Shown here: positions 53,662-60,601 of the stretch, piece by piece | Position numbering within the stretch: the first letter of the stretch is position 1 | Layout: every line of letters begins with the position of its first letter | Origin: Hyphomicrobium sp. | Lineage (GTDB): Bacteria; Pseudomonadota; Alphaproteobacteria; Rhizobiales; Hyphomicrobiaceae | Length of the DNA: 64,000 nucleotides | NCBI GenBank assembly: GCA_003987725.1 | Contig: RXJH01000003.1 | Coordinates: forward strand, 557,524 to 621,523 | Reading direction: 5' to 3' | Notes under the pieces: model-generated | What the model was told of the DNA's origin: nothing | What the model saw: the letters and a program-made list of their open reading frames with translations, nothing else | Databases searched by the model: none | Program-made: the position numbers and the translations under genes

Positions 53662-54411
53662 ATGAGCACTTTCTCGATTGTATGGCCAGCGATTGCCACG
53701 GCGTTTCTGGCGTCCTTGGTCGAGGCGGTCGAAGCCTTCACGATCGTCCTTGCCGCCAGCACGTTCCGGGGATGGCGTCCTGCAATTCTCGGCTCCGTGA
53801 TCGGCATGGCGGCGCTGGCGCTGATTGTTGTCGCCCTCGGCCCCCTTCTCAGCCTCTTTCCCATTCACGCACTGCAATTCGTCATCGGAGTGCTCCTCTT
53901 GCTCTTCGGCATGCGATGGCTGAGGAAAGCGATCTTGCGCGCCGCCGGCATCATTGCGCTCCACGACGAAACACTCGTCTTCACCAAGGAAACGGCGAAC
54001 ATTCGCGATGAAGCCGAACGCCAAAAATCGCGCCTCGACTGGATTGCGGGCCTGACGTCGTTCAAGGCCGTCTTGCTCGAAGGTCTCGAGGTCGTGTTCA
54101 TCGTTATCGCGGTCGGCTCGGTGCGAGACATGATCTGGCCCGCCAGCATCGGCGCACTCGCAGCCTGCGCTCTCGTTCTGTTGATCGGACTTGCCCTTCA
54201 CAGGCCGCTGTCGCGCGTGCCCGAAAATGCGCTGAAATTCGCCGTCGGCATCATGCTATCGGCATTCGGCGTATTCTGGACCGGAGAAGGTCTGGGTATC
54301 GCGTGGCCCGGAGAAGACCTCGCGATCCTCGGATTCGTCGGCGTGTTCTCGATCACTGCTCTCGCCCTCTCGGCGTTGCTTCGGCGGACAGGCGCAAGGA
54401 TCACCCAATGA
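53662..54411 (+). CDS. Multi-pass membrane protein with duplicated E-x-x-E motifs (COG4280-like)
   Basis: The 249-residue protein has about seven membrane helices. It is a two-fold repeat: Glu21-x-x-Glu24 in SLVEAVEAFTIVL and Glu140-x-x-Glu143 in VLLEGLEVVFIVI sit in equivalent helices. This resembles the R-E-G-x-E iron-binding motif of FTR1-type permeases and the paired acidic motifs of GDT1-like exporters, so a divalent or ferric cation carrier is plausible, though not shown. A soluble loop (about 103-128) separates the halves. ATG 53662 is chosen over 53611 since the first helix starts there. It is followed, with an ATGA overlap, by a tiny two-helix protein. Confidence 0.72.
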   Translation: MSTFSIVWPAIATAFLASLVEAVEAFTIVLAASTFRGWRPAILGSVIGMAALALIVVALGPLLSLFPIHALQFVIGVLLLLFGMRWLRKAILRAAGIIALHDETLVFTKETANIRDEAERQKSRLDWIAGLTSFKAVLLEGLEVVFIVIAVGSVRDMIWPASIGALAACALVLLIGLALHRPLSRVPENALKFAVGIMLSAFGVFWTGEGLGIAWPGEDLAILGFVGVFSITALALSALLRRTGARITQ

Positions 54412-54629
54412 AGGCGATGCGAGAAATCCTTTTCAGCTTGATAGGCCTCTTTCTCGACGACGAGTTCATGGCCGTCGCCATTCTTGCCGTCGTAGGGGCG
54501 ACCGCCTTTCTGACCGTCGGACTTGGAGTTCCGGCATGGTGGGCAGGCGCATTCCTGCTTCTCTCCATGGTGCTGGTCCTGGCAGGAAGCGTCCTGCGAA
54601 CGGCGCGAAGGACCGTACGGCGAGACTGA
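54408..54629 (+). CDS. Small two-helix membrane protein
   Basis: A 73-residue protein with two hydrophobic helices (about 17-37 and 42-62) and an Arg-rich end (RTARRTVRRD), which by the positive-inside rule would face the cytoplasm. Its ATG overlaps the stop of the preceding membrane-protein gene, so the pair is translated together and the product may be an accessory subunit. I recognise no family. Confidence 0.65.
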   Translation: MKAMREILFSLIGLFLDDEFMAVAILAVVGATAFLTVGLGVPAWWAGAFLLLSMVLVLAGSVLRTARRTVRRD

Positions 54630-54813
54630 AGAAAGAATATTGGGCGGCGCCGTTGGGAATCGGCACCGCATCCAGAGCCGTCTGAACGACGGATCCCGGG
54701 GCAGTATCAAAACCGTCAAAACCGGCGGTTTCGAACACTGCTTCTACACGTCTCGGACTGCCGGAAAAGCGCGTCTCCGCCGTCGAAACGAACTGATTTT
54801 CTATGAAGAATTA

Positions 54814-54887
54814 TGGAGGCCACGCCCGGAATTGAACCGGGGTACGCGGATTTGCAGTCCGCTACGTAACCACTCCGCCACGTGGCC
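54814..54887 (-). tRNA. tRNA-Cys (anticodon GCA)
   Basis: The minus strand gives a 74-base cloverleaf with encoded CCA. The acceptor GGCCACG pairs with CGTGGCC, the anticodon arm GCGGACTGCAAATCCGC carries GCA, and the T arm is CCCGGTTCAATTCCGGG. The discriminator T(U73) is the classic cysteine identity base. Confidence 0.97.
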
Positions 54888-55088
54888 TCTCTGCGTTCGA
54901 GCGGCTGTCTCTATCCGGCTTGAAGCGGAAACCGAAAGTTTCGGAATGCTTCCGCTGAACCAAGACGGGACACCCGCCGACCGAACGGGCATCTAACATA
55001 GACCAGTCTCTCCTTACAAGCCGTTACAGCCTCGAACGAATTTTCCACATGCGACGGCGTTCCCGTCGCGCTCGGGTGTCGCGTCGTC

Positions 55089-55116
55089 TATAGAGATATT
55101 CTTATAGAGATATTCT
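55089..55116. repeat. Perfect tandem 14-base repeat upstream of the Pcm-like gene
   Basis: TATAGAGATATTCT occurs twice in direct contact, 33 bases before the ATG at 55149. The AT-rich unit stands out from its GC-rich surroundings. Two identical units this near a start could be a double operator or a promoter duplication. Confidence 0.7.
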
Positions 55117-55148
55117 CGATGAAGAATCTCGCGGGCGGGAGACGAGCG

Positions 55149-55802
55149 ATGGCGGACGTCGCATTGCAGCGCAGGAATATGGTCGAAAGTCAGGTCCGTC
55201 CCAGCGACGTGACCGACCGGCGCATCATGGCGGCCATGACGGCGATCCCGCGCGAGAAATTTCTTCCTGGCCCGCTCGCAAGTCTCGCTTACAGCGACGA
55301 GTTCCTGACGATTGCGCCTGGACGGGAAACCTTGCCGCCGCGGGTGCTCGCGAAGCTCATCCAGCTTGCAGAGCTCGAAGCCGGCGACAATGTGCTCGTC
55401 ATAAGCGAGGCTGGCTACGCAGCGGCCCTTGTGGCGCAGATGGCGGATAAAGTTGTGTCGCTCTTCGCCGACAATGAGGCCGTCAAGACCGCCAAGGAAG
55501 CTTACGCTTCGCTCGCAATCGGCAACGTCACAGTTGTCTCCGGCGCAGCCGCATCGGGTTGGGCGGCTGCCGCTCCCTATGACCTCGTACTGATCGAAGG
55601 CGGCATCGAGAAGGTGCCCCGCGCTATCGAGGATCAGATACGCGAAAACGGCCGCTTGGTCTCGATCTCGCTAAATGACAAGATCGGCCGCGCGGTTGTT
55701 CTGCATAAGCGGGCGGGACTGTTCGCGAGGCGCGACGCATTTCAGGCCGCCGCGCCCCTCGTTTCCGGTTTTGCAGAGGCTCGACCAGCGTTCGTCTTCT
55801 AG
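55149..55802 (+). CDS. pcm: Protein-L-isoaspartate O-methyltransferase family protein with degenerate SAM loop
   Basis: The 217-residue protein follows the Pcm layout: RRNMVESQVRPSDVTDRRIMAAMTAIPREKFLP at the N-terminus, then the Rossmann part, and DLVLIEGGIEKVPRAIEDQIRENGRLVSI where Pcm has its motif III. Yet motif I, normally a Gly-rich loop like EIGTGSGY, reads VISEAGYAAAL, with the acidic residue and most glycines lost. Catalysis is therefore doubtful, and it may be a Pcm relative with another role. The gene precedes tolC on the same strand, an arrangement I associate with Rhizobiales. ATG 55149 is favoured by CGGGAG upstream; 55119 is possible. Confidence 0.83.
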   Translation: MADVALQRRNMVESQVRPSDVTDRRIMAAMTAIPREKFLPGPLASLAYSDEFLTIAPGRETLPPRVLAKLIQLAELEAGDNVLVISEAGYAAALVAQMADKVVSLFADNEAVKTAKEAYASLAIGNVTVVSGAAASGWAAAAPYDLVLIEGGIEKVPRAIEDQIRENGRLVSISLNDKIGRAVVLHKRAGLFARRDAFQAAAPLVSGFAEARPAFVF

Positions 55803-56092
55803 TTCTTCACGTCGTGCTGCAAACAGGCCACAGATAGGTGTGTTTGGGCGTATATCGACGGGATTCATTAGGTAAAGAGTTAAGGGGGAAGCCTCGGGGG
55901 AAGCGCGAAAAAAGCAACTCTTTCGAGGAAATTAGCGGGGACCCCTGGCGTGGCGTGAATAGCGCCATAAGTTATCCGTCGGACTTCATGGGGCTGAAAC
56001 CGTTTAGTCGACGCAGTTCGAATCGGCTAGACGGAATGATTGGGGGACCACTCTCTTCAGTAGGGGCTGTGAGTGGTATCAGGTGAATTCAA

Positions 56093-57553
56093 TTGGCTAA
56101 AAGCAAAGTCAAAGTAGCTCGCAACGACGCGACCTCGGTCGGGCGTTACGCTTCGAAAGCCTTGCTGGCTTTCACGATCGGCATCGCCATGACTGCGACA
56201 GTGCACGCGGAAACGCTGCTCGACGCGCTGACGGCCACCTATCAATACAGCCCGACGCTCGATTCCGCCCGTGCGACGCAGAGAGCGCGCGACGAGGATA
56301 TTGCGCGAGCGAATGCCGGCTACCGGCCCGACATCAACTTCTCGGCCAACGTCGGCCGCGAGCACAACACCACGGTATCTCCGGCGGTCGGTGCGACGAC
56401 TCGTGGCAACATCTCTCCGCGAGGATATGCCTTTGACGCGGTGCAGCCGCTCTTCACGGGCTTTCAGGTCACCAACGCCGTCAACGCAGCCGAAGCCAAC
56501 GACCGCGCCGGGCGCGAGACGCTGAGGCAGACGGAGCAGCAGGTTCTGCTCGACGCCGTGACCGCGTTCGGTGACGTGACCCGCGATCAGGCGATCGTGA
56601 AGCTCAATGAGAACAACTTGAAGTTCCTCGACGCCGAGTTGAAGGCGCAGCGGGATCGTTTCAGTGTCGGCGAAGTGACCAGAACGGACGTTGCGCAGTC
56701 TGAAGCACGCCGCGCGCTCGGTCAGTCGGACCTCGATCAGGCCAGAGCCAACCTGAAGTCGAGCCGCGCCATTTTCGAGCAGGTCATCGGCCATCCGCCG
56801 GCAGGACTTGTGGAGGCAAATCCGAACACCAAGCTCGTCCCGCGCTCGCTCGATGAGGCTATCGCGATCGGCACGAAGGAAAATCCGCAGGTCGTACAGT
56901 CTTTGTATCTCGAGCAGGCGCAGCGCTTCACGGTTGACCAGATCCGCGGCGCGTTGCTCCCTCAGGCGCAACTTGAAGCAAATTATACGGATCAGTTCGA
57001 CCCCTCGCAGGGTATCGACGAGGCAACCTCAGCGTCCATCGTCGGCCGTGTGAACGTCCCGCTCTATCCGGCTGGCGGCGAAGTCTACGCCCGCGTGCGG
57101 CAGGCCAAGCACAATCATATTGCGGCGCTTCAGCAGATTGAAGTGTCACGCGCGGCATCGCAGTCGCAGGTTGTGCAAGCTTGGTCGCAATTGCAGGGCT
57201 TCAAGGCCCAGCAGGACTCGGACAAGGCTTCGATCGTCGCCAATACCACGGCTCTCAACGGGGTGAGGGAAGAGGAACGGGTGGGCCAGCGCACCGTTCT
57301 TGACGTGTTGAACGCGCAGCAGGAATTGCTTCAGTCGCAGGTGAACCTGGAGACAACGAAGCGGAACATTCTCGTTGCCTCCTACACCGTCGTTTCCGCC
57401 ATCGGTCGCCTAAGTGTCTCCGAGGTCGGCGCCGCTACGGCGGTTTATAATCCGGAAGTTCATTACCTCGAAGTCCGCAACAAATGGTTCGGACTGGATA
57501 TCACCCACGGCGATGGCCGCCGGGAGCATGTGGACGTGGCGCCGATCAAGTGA
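56093..57553 (+). CDS. tolC: TolC-family outer membrane efflux protein
   Basis: The 486-residue exported protein has a signal peptide (cleaved after TATVHA, about residue 42), then the TolC fold: ETLLDALTATYQYSPTLDSARATQRARDED starts the first repeat, and VGEVTRTDVAQSEARRALGQSDLDQA and VGQRTVLDVLNAQQELLQSQVNLE are the paired family signatures of the two repeats. It forms the outer membrane channel for type I secretion or RND/ABC efflux. No inner membrane partner is adjacent. The start is a TTG at 56093 with AGGTGA upstream. Confidence 0.93.
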   Translation: MAKSKVKVARNDATSVGRYASKALLAFTIGIAMTATVHAETLLDALTATYQYSPTLDSARATQRARDEDIARANAGYRPDINFSANVGREHNTTVSPAVGATTRGNISPRGYAFDAVQPLFTGFQVTNAVNAAEANDRAGRETLRQTEQQVLLDAVTAFGDVTRDQAIVKLNENNLKFLDAELKAQRDRFSVGEVTRTDVAQSEARRALGQSDLDQARANLKSSRAIFEQVIGHPPAGLVEANPNTKLVPRSLDEAIAIGTKENPQVVQSLYLEQAQRFTVDQIRGALLPQAQLEANYTDQFDPSQGIDEATSASIVGRVNVPLYPAGGEVYARVRQAKHNHIAALQQIEVSRAASQSQVVQAWSQLQGFKAQQDSDKASIVANTTALNGVREEERVGQRTVLDVLNAQQELLQSQVNLETTKRNILVASYTVVSAIGRLSVSEVGAATAVYNPEVHYLEVRNKWFGLDITHGDGRREHVDVAPIK

Positions 57554-57810
57554 TCGGCGCTGAACTTATACTTTGCCAGGGCTGGATTTTTTGCCCGAAA
57601 GATTTAGATTTCAATGTGTGCCACCGCCTTGAGAGCGCCGCTCTCGGGGGATAACTGCTCGTGAGATCGTTGCGGATTTCCCGCAACCTGACACCATGCT
57701 GGATCTCGGAAGGACCTTTGGTTGAGTCCAAGAGTGGGCGAGAGCGGGTTGGGTACGGTGAGTTCGCTATGCTGTCCGGAAAGACGGCCTAATTGCGAAA
57801 AAGGTAGGGT

Positions 57811-59451
57811 ATGTCGAGACTTGAATCCACAGCCGAGCCGAGTATGGAAGAAATCCTCGCCTCGATCCGCAAGATCATCGCGGAGGATTCATCGGGTCTG
57901 AGATCGCCGTCTTCTTCGCCGTCATCCCCGACGTCTGCGCGAACGGGGGCCCCGTTTTCTCCGGCGGCCAGACCAGCGGCCGCGCCATCGCCCCTGCCGC
58001 AGCGTGGATTTATGTCGCGCGAGGCTTTCCTCAAGTCGTCGCAGCCGGTGGATCCTGAGCCGGAGATCAAGCCGGTTCACACGCCGTCAAATCCAGCGCG
58101 CTCGACCGATGCGAGGCGAGACACCGGCGTTGCTCCGGCCAGGGCCGAGCAACCCTCATTTACGCCCATCGAGAAAAATGACTTCTATGAGGTGGACTCG
58201 GTAGCGAAGCCGCACAACGGATCTGCGGCGCGAGACAGCGTGTCGATTGAAACGATAACGATCGAGACGATTTCGATCGAGACCGTCGCCAAAAAGGCGG
58301 AACCTATAGAGCAGGGCGTCGTCCTCGATGCCAAGCCGGTCGAAGTCCATCCGGCTATCGAATCCGATGCGGCGCGGATCGAGGCGCAACTGACCGAGCT
58401 GTTGAGTGACGATCTGAATGCCCTGCGCGAAGGTCGCGACACACCGGCCGCAGACGCAATCGTCGCCAAGGAAAAATCGCCGCCCGAAAAGGCCGGGAAG
58501 ACGCCGGCAGATCGCAGCGATCCGGCCGACGCCGCCGATCCATTTGCCTTCGATCTCGGCCCGTCTCCTTTCGCTCGGACGGCGCCCACGTCCGAGCCCG
58601 CTCCCGCCGCACCCGCAGCCGAACTCAAGCTTGAGCTCATTCCGGAGCCGAAATTCGAAACCAAAGCCGAGCCCAAGTCCGAACCGAAGATCGAGCCGAA
58701 GCTCGAAACGAAAATCGAACCGAAGCTTGAGCCGAAGCCCGAACCGAAAATCGAGACGAAGCTCGAGCCGAAGTTGGAACCCGCGCAGCCGATCGAAACG
58801 GCGCCCGTGCCTCAGTCACCGGCGACGCAATTCGAGCAGCCGGGTACCCCCGCGTGGCCACCCTATGCCAGCGAAAAAGAAACGCCCATGAACGGCGTCG
58901 CCAATGGCTCGCACGCCGGTCATCTTATCGAAACCGCAAAAGACCCGATCTTCGGACGCGCAGAGCCTCCGGCCCCAGTGCTTCCGCCGAAGCCGCGTCA
59001 GACCTTTGCCGTACCGAGCGTTTCCGCCACTCTCGGACCGTCGCGCCAGCTCGAACCGCTCTCGAACGCCTTCCGTCCGGTCTTCGGCCTCGGCCACCAG
59101 GAAAAGCCGCTTCCGACTGCCGAGCTTGCGCCCGAGCCGCCGCGCGTGCCGGAACCCGTTCGTGCACCGGAGCCCGCGCCATCGCCCGAGTTCGTCCGCG
59201 CCAATCCCGCGCCATCGGCTGCGCCGGCACTTCGTAGCGAGGCGAACGACTCCGCTCTCCACACCGGGGATTTCCCCCCGCTCTCGACCGAGCTGAGTGG
59301 CGATCGTCCGATGGAAGACGCGGTCGCCGATCTCTTGCGGCCGTTGCTCAAAACATGGCTCGCCGAAAATATGCCCAAAATTCTCGAGCGGGCGCTTCGC
59401 CGCGAAATGACCGAGCGGCTGCTGCCAGGCCAAAAGAGCCCCCGCGAATAG
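57811..59451 (+). CDS. popZ: PopZ-like polar organising protein (DUF2497), large, with 12-unit repeat linker
   Basis: The 546-residue protein has the two conserved ends of PopZ: the N-terminal helix EPSMEEILASIRKIIAEDSS (residues 9-28), which recruits partners, and the C-terminal helices VADLLRPLLKTWLAENMPKILERALRREM (about 505-535), for self-assembly. Between them is a disordered Pro/Glu/Ala-rich linker of nearly 480 residues, far longer than in Caulobacter PopZ (177 in total). The linker holds twelve xE(P/T)K tetrapeptides at residues 278-325. PopZ forms a polar condensate that anchors chromosome origins and cell-cycle proteins. The gene is followed by a shorter paralogue and then valS, as popZ precedes valS in Caulobacter. 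Confidence 0.88.
   Translation: MSRLESTAEPSMEEILASIRKIIAEDSSGLRSPSSSPSSPTSARTGAPFSPAARPAAAPSPLPQRGFMSREAFLKSSQPVDPEPEIKPVHTPSNPARSTDARRDTGVAPARAEQPSFTPIEKNDFYEVDSVAKPHNGSAARDSVSIETITIETISIETVAKKAEPIEQGVVLDAKPVEVHPAIESDAARIEAQLTELLSDDLNALREGRDTPAADAIVAKEKSPPEKAGKTPADRSDPADAADPFAFDLGPSPFARTAPTSEPAPAAPAAELKLELIPEPKFETKAEPKSEPKIEPKLETKIEPKLEPKPEPKIETKLEPKLEPAQPIETAPVPQSPATQFEQPGTPAWPPYASEKETPMNGVANGSHAGHLIETAKDPIFGRAEPPAPVLPPKPRQTFAVPSVSATLGPSRQLEPLSNAFRPVFGLGHQEKPLPTAELAPEPPRVPEPVRAPEPAPSPEFVRANPAPSAAPALRSEANDSALHTGDFPPLSTELSGDRPMEDAVADLLRPLLKTWLAENMPKILERALRREMTERLLPGQKSPRE
58642..58785 (+). repeat. 12 tandem copies of a 12-base coding repeat
   Basis: Twelve successive four-residue units of type x-E-(P/T)-K (last one LEPA) are encoded within the popZ linker. 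Codon use varies between units (GAG/GAA, CCG/CCC, AAG/AAA), so the repeat is protein-level conserved, not a recent DNA slippage product. Confidence 0.85.
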
Positions 59452-59771
59452 TCCCTTGATCAGCGCCGGAAAACCATCTCCATGAAAATGGAGATGCACC
59501 GGCACTTATCCACACTCCTGTCGCTACAACAAATTTTTTCTTGCGAGTGGCTTTCGCCACACGGTTGCCTCGACCTCGCCGTAGCTTTTTCTTGAGCGGG
59601 GGGACGCTTCGATCACTGCGTAAATGATCGGGACGCCCGCTACGTCACTGGGTTGATGGGGCGCATTTCAAAAAATCTCATCTGTCCAGCATCGACGAAC
59701 CGGAGGGGCATCAACGGGGCTGCCGACGCGGTTCTGCGAATTTCAAGTTCGTACGCAGAAGAGGAAGCGTC
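59452..59771. promoter_or_regulatory. 320-base spacer between the popZ paralogues, with hairpin
   Basis: A perfect 9-bp stem CATCTCCAT/ATGGAGATG with GAAA tetraloop lies at 59475-59496, with CCGG/CCGG flanks that could extend it. No T tract follows directly. The rest has a T/C-rich part (59520-59600). The downstream paralogue could have its own promoter here. Confidence 0.5.
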
Positions 59772-60473
59772 ATGACAATGATGAATGGTGCGAAACACGA
59801 CGTCGAAGACATTCTGGCATCGATCCGGACCAGCATCGCCGATCGATCTCCGATGTTCGAAAGTGAGAAGCGCGAAGTCCGCATCACGACACTCCGCGGG
59901 CGAAGCGCGATTGCAGATGAAGCCGCGGAGTTCGAGCTGCCGGCGATTTTCAAGACAGCGGCACCAAATACCTCCGAGCGGCCGAATTTACTTGGGAGGC
60001 TGAGTGAAGCATTGGCATCAAGTGGACAACATGAGCGCGATCGCTCCCGCACGGTAATTCCGTTCGAGCCGGCCCACGGGCGCATGATCGAGCCGCCGCC
60101 GGTCACCCTCCATCCGGCCAAGGAAGAAGACGATGCAGCGGTCGAGAAGATCGCCCACGAAAACGACAGCATGAAACGCAACATGCCGACGTTCTTCGAC
60201 ACCCGTTTGAACCGCATGAGCGCCATGTCGCGGCCGGTCGAAGAGCCGCGGGTTGAAGCTGCGCCGCCCGCCGCCGAGCATCCGCAACCGCCCCGGCTGC
60301 CGGAAATTCACGCATCCGCCGAGCATGCGTCCGACGGCGTAGACGACGTGGCTGCCCAGCTTTTGCGGCCTATCCTGAGACAGTGGCTAACCGAGAATAT
60401 GCCCAAAATCGTCGAGCGGGCGCTCTTGAACGAGGCCGGGAACACCCCGCCAAAAGGGCCCTCGCGTCGTTGA
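59772..60473 (+). CDS. Second, shorter PopZ-like protein (DUF2497)
   Basis: A 233-residue paralogue of the preceding protein. It keeps the N-terminal helix DVEDILASIRTSIADRS (about 12-28) and the C-terminal AAQLLRPILRQWLTENMPKIVERALLNEA (about 194-222). The linker is about 165 residues, less acidic, with a basic stretch, SENEV-like repeats absent, and no xEPK units. Its size is close to that of Caulobacter PopZ. GAGGAAG precedes the ATG. It may act as a co-scaffold or mark a different pole from its larger neighbour, which would suit an asymmetric budding cell; that is inference. Confidence 0.85.
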   Translation: MTMMNGAKHDVEDILASIRTSIADRSPMFESEKREVRITTLRGRSAIADEAAEFELPAIFKTAAPNTSERPNLLGRLSEALASSGQHERDRSRTVIPFEPAHGRMIEPPPVTLHPAKEEDDAAVEKIAHENDSMKRNMPTFFDTRLNRMSAMSRPVEEPRVEAAPPAAEHPQPPRLPEIHASAEHASDGVDDVAAQLLRPILRQWLTENMPKIVERALLNEAGNTPPKGPSRR

Positions 60474-60511
60474 CGCGAGGACCAACTACAACCGGACAAG
60501 ATCCGGCCATT

Positions 60512-60598
60512 AGGGAGCGACGGTTGACAGCCGGCGAAGGTCGGCCGTACCACCGGGGTCCAAAACCTCGGCCCGATAGCTGATAAGCGACGCTCCCT
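60512..60598 (+). ncRNA. Foldable 5' leader of valS closed by an 8-bp stem at the start codon
   Basis: AGGGAGCG (60512-60519) is exactly complementary to CGCTCCCT (60591-60598), which ends three bases before the valS ATG. Inside are two hairpins, GCCG-gcgaaggt-CGGC and CCGGGGT-ccaa-AACCTCGG (one G-U pair). The result is a branched, tRNA-sized fold of 87 bases. No Shine-Dalgarno purine run lies before the ATG. It may be a cis-regulatory leader or merely a start-site fold; not a known RNA family to my reading. Confidence 0.4.
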
Positions 60599-60601
60599 CC
60601 A

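Noticed and set aside
53308..54201. Minus-strand open frame over the tRNA-Asn flank and membrane-protein gene
   Set aside because: It starts inside a membrane-protein coding region and runs almost to the tRNA; the product has highly charged random composition.
55089..55116. CRISPR-like repeat
   Set aside because: Two 14-base units in direct contact with no spacers and no cas genes; not an array.
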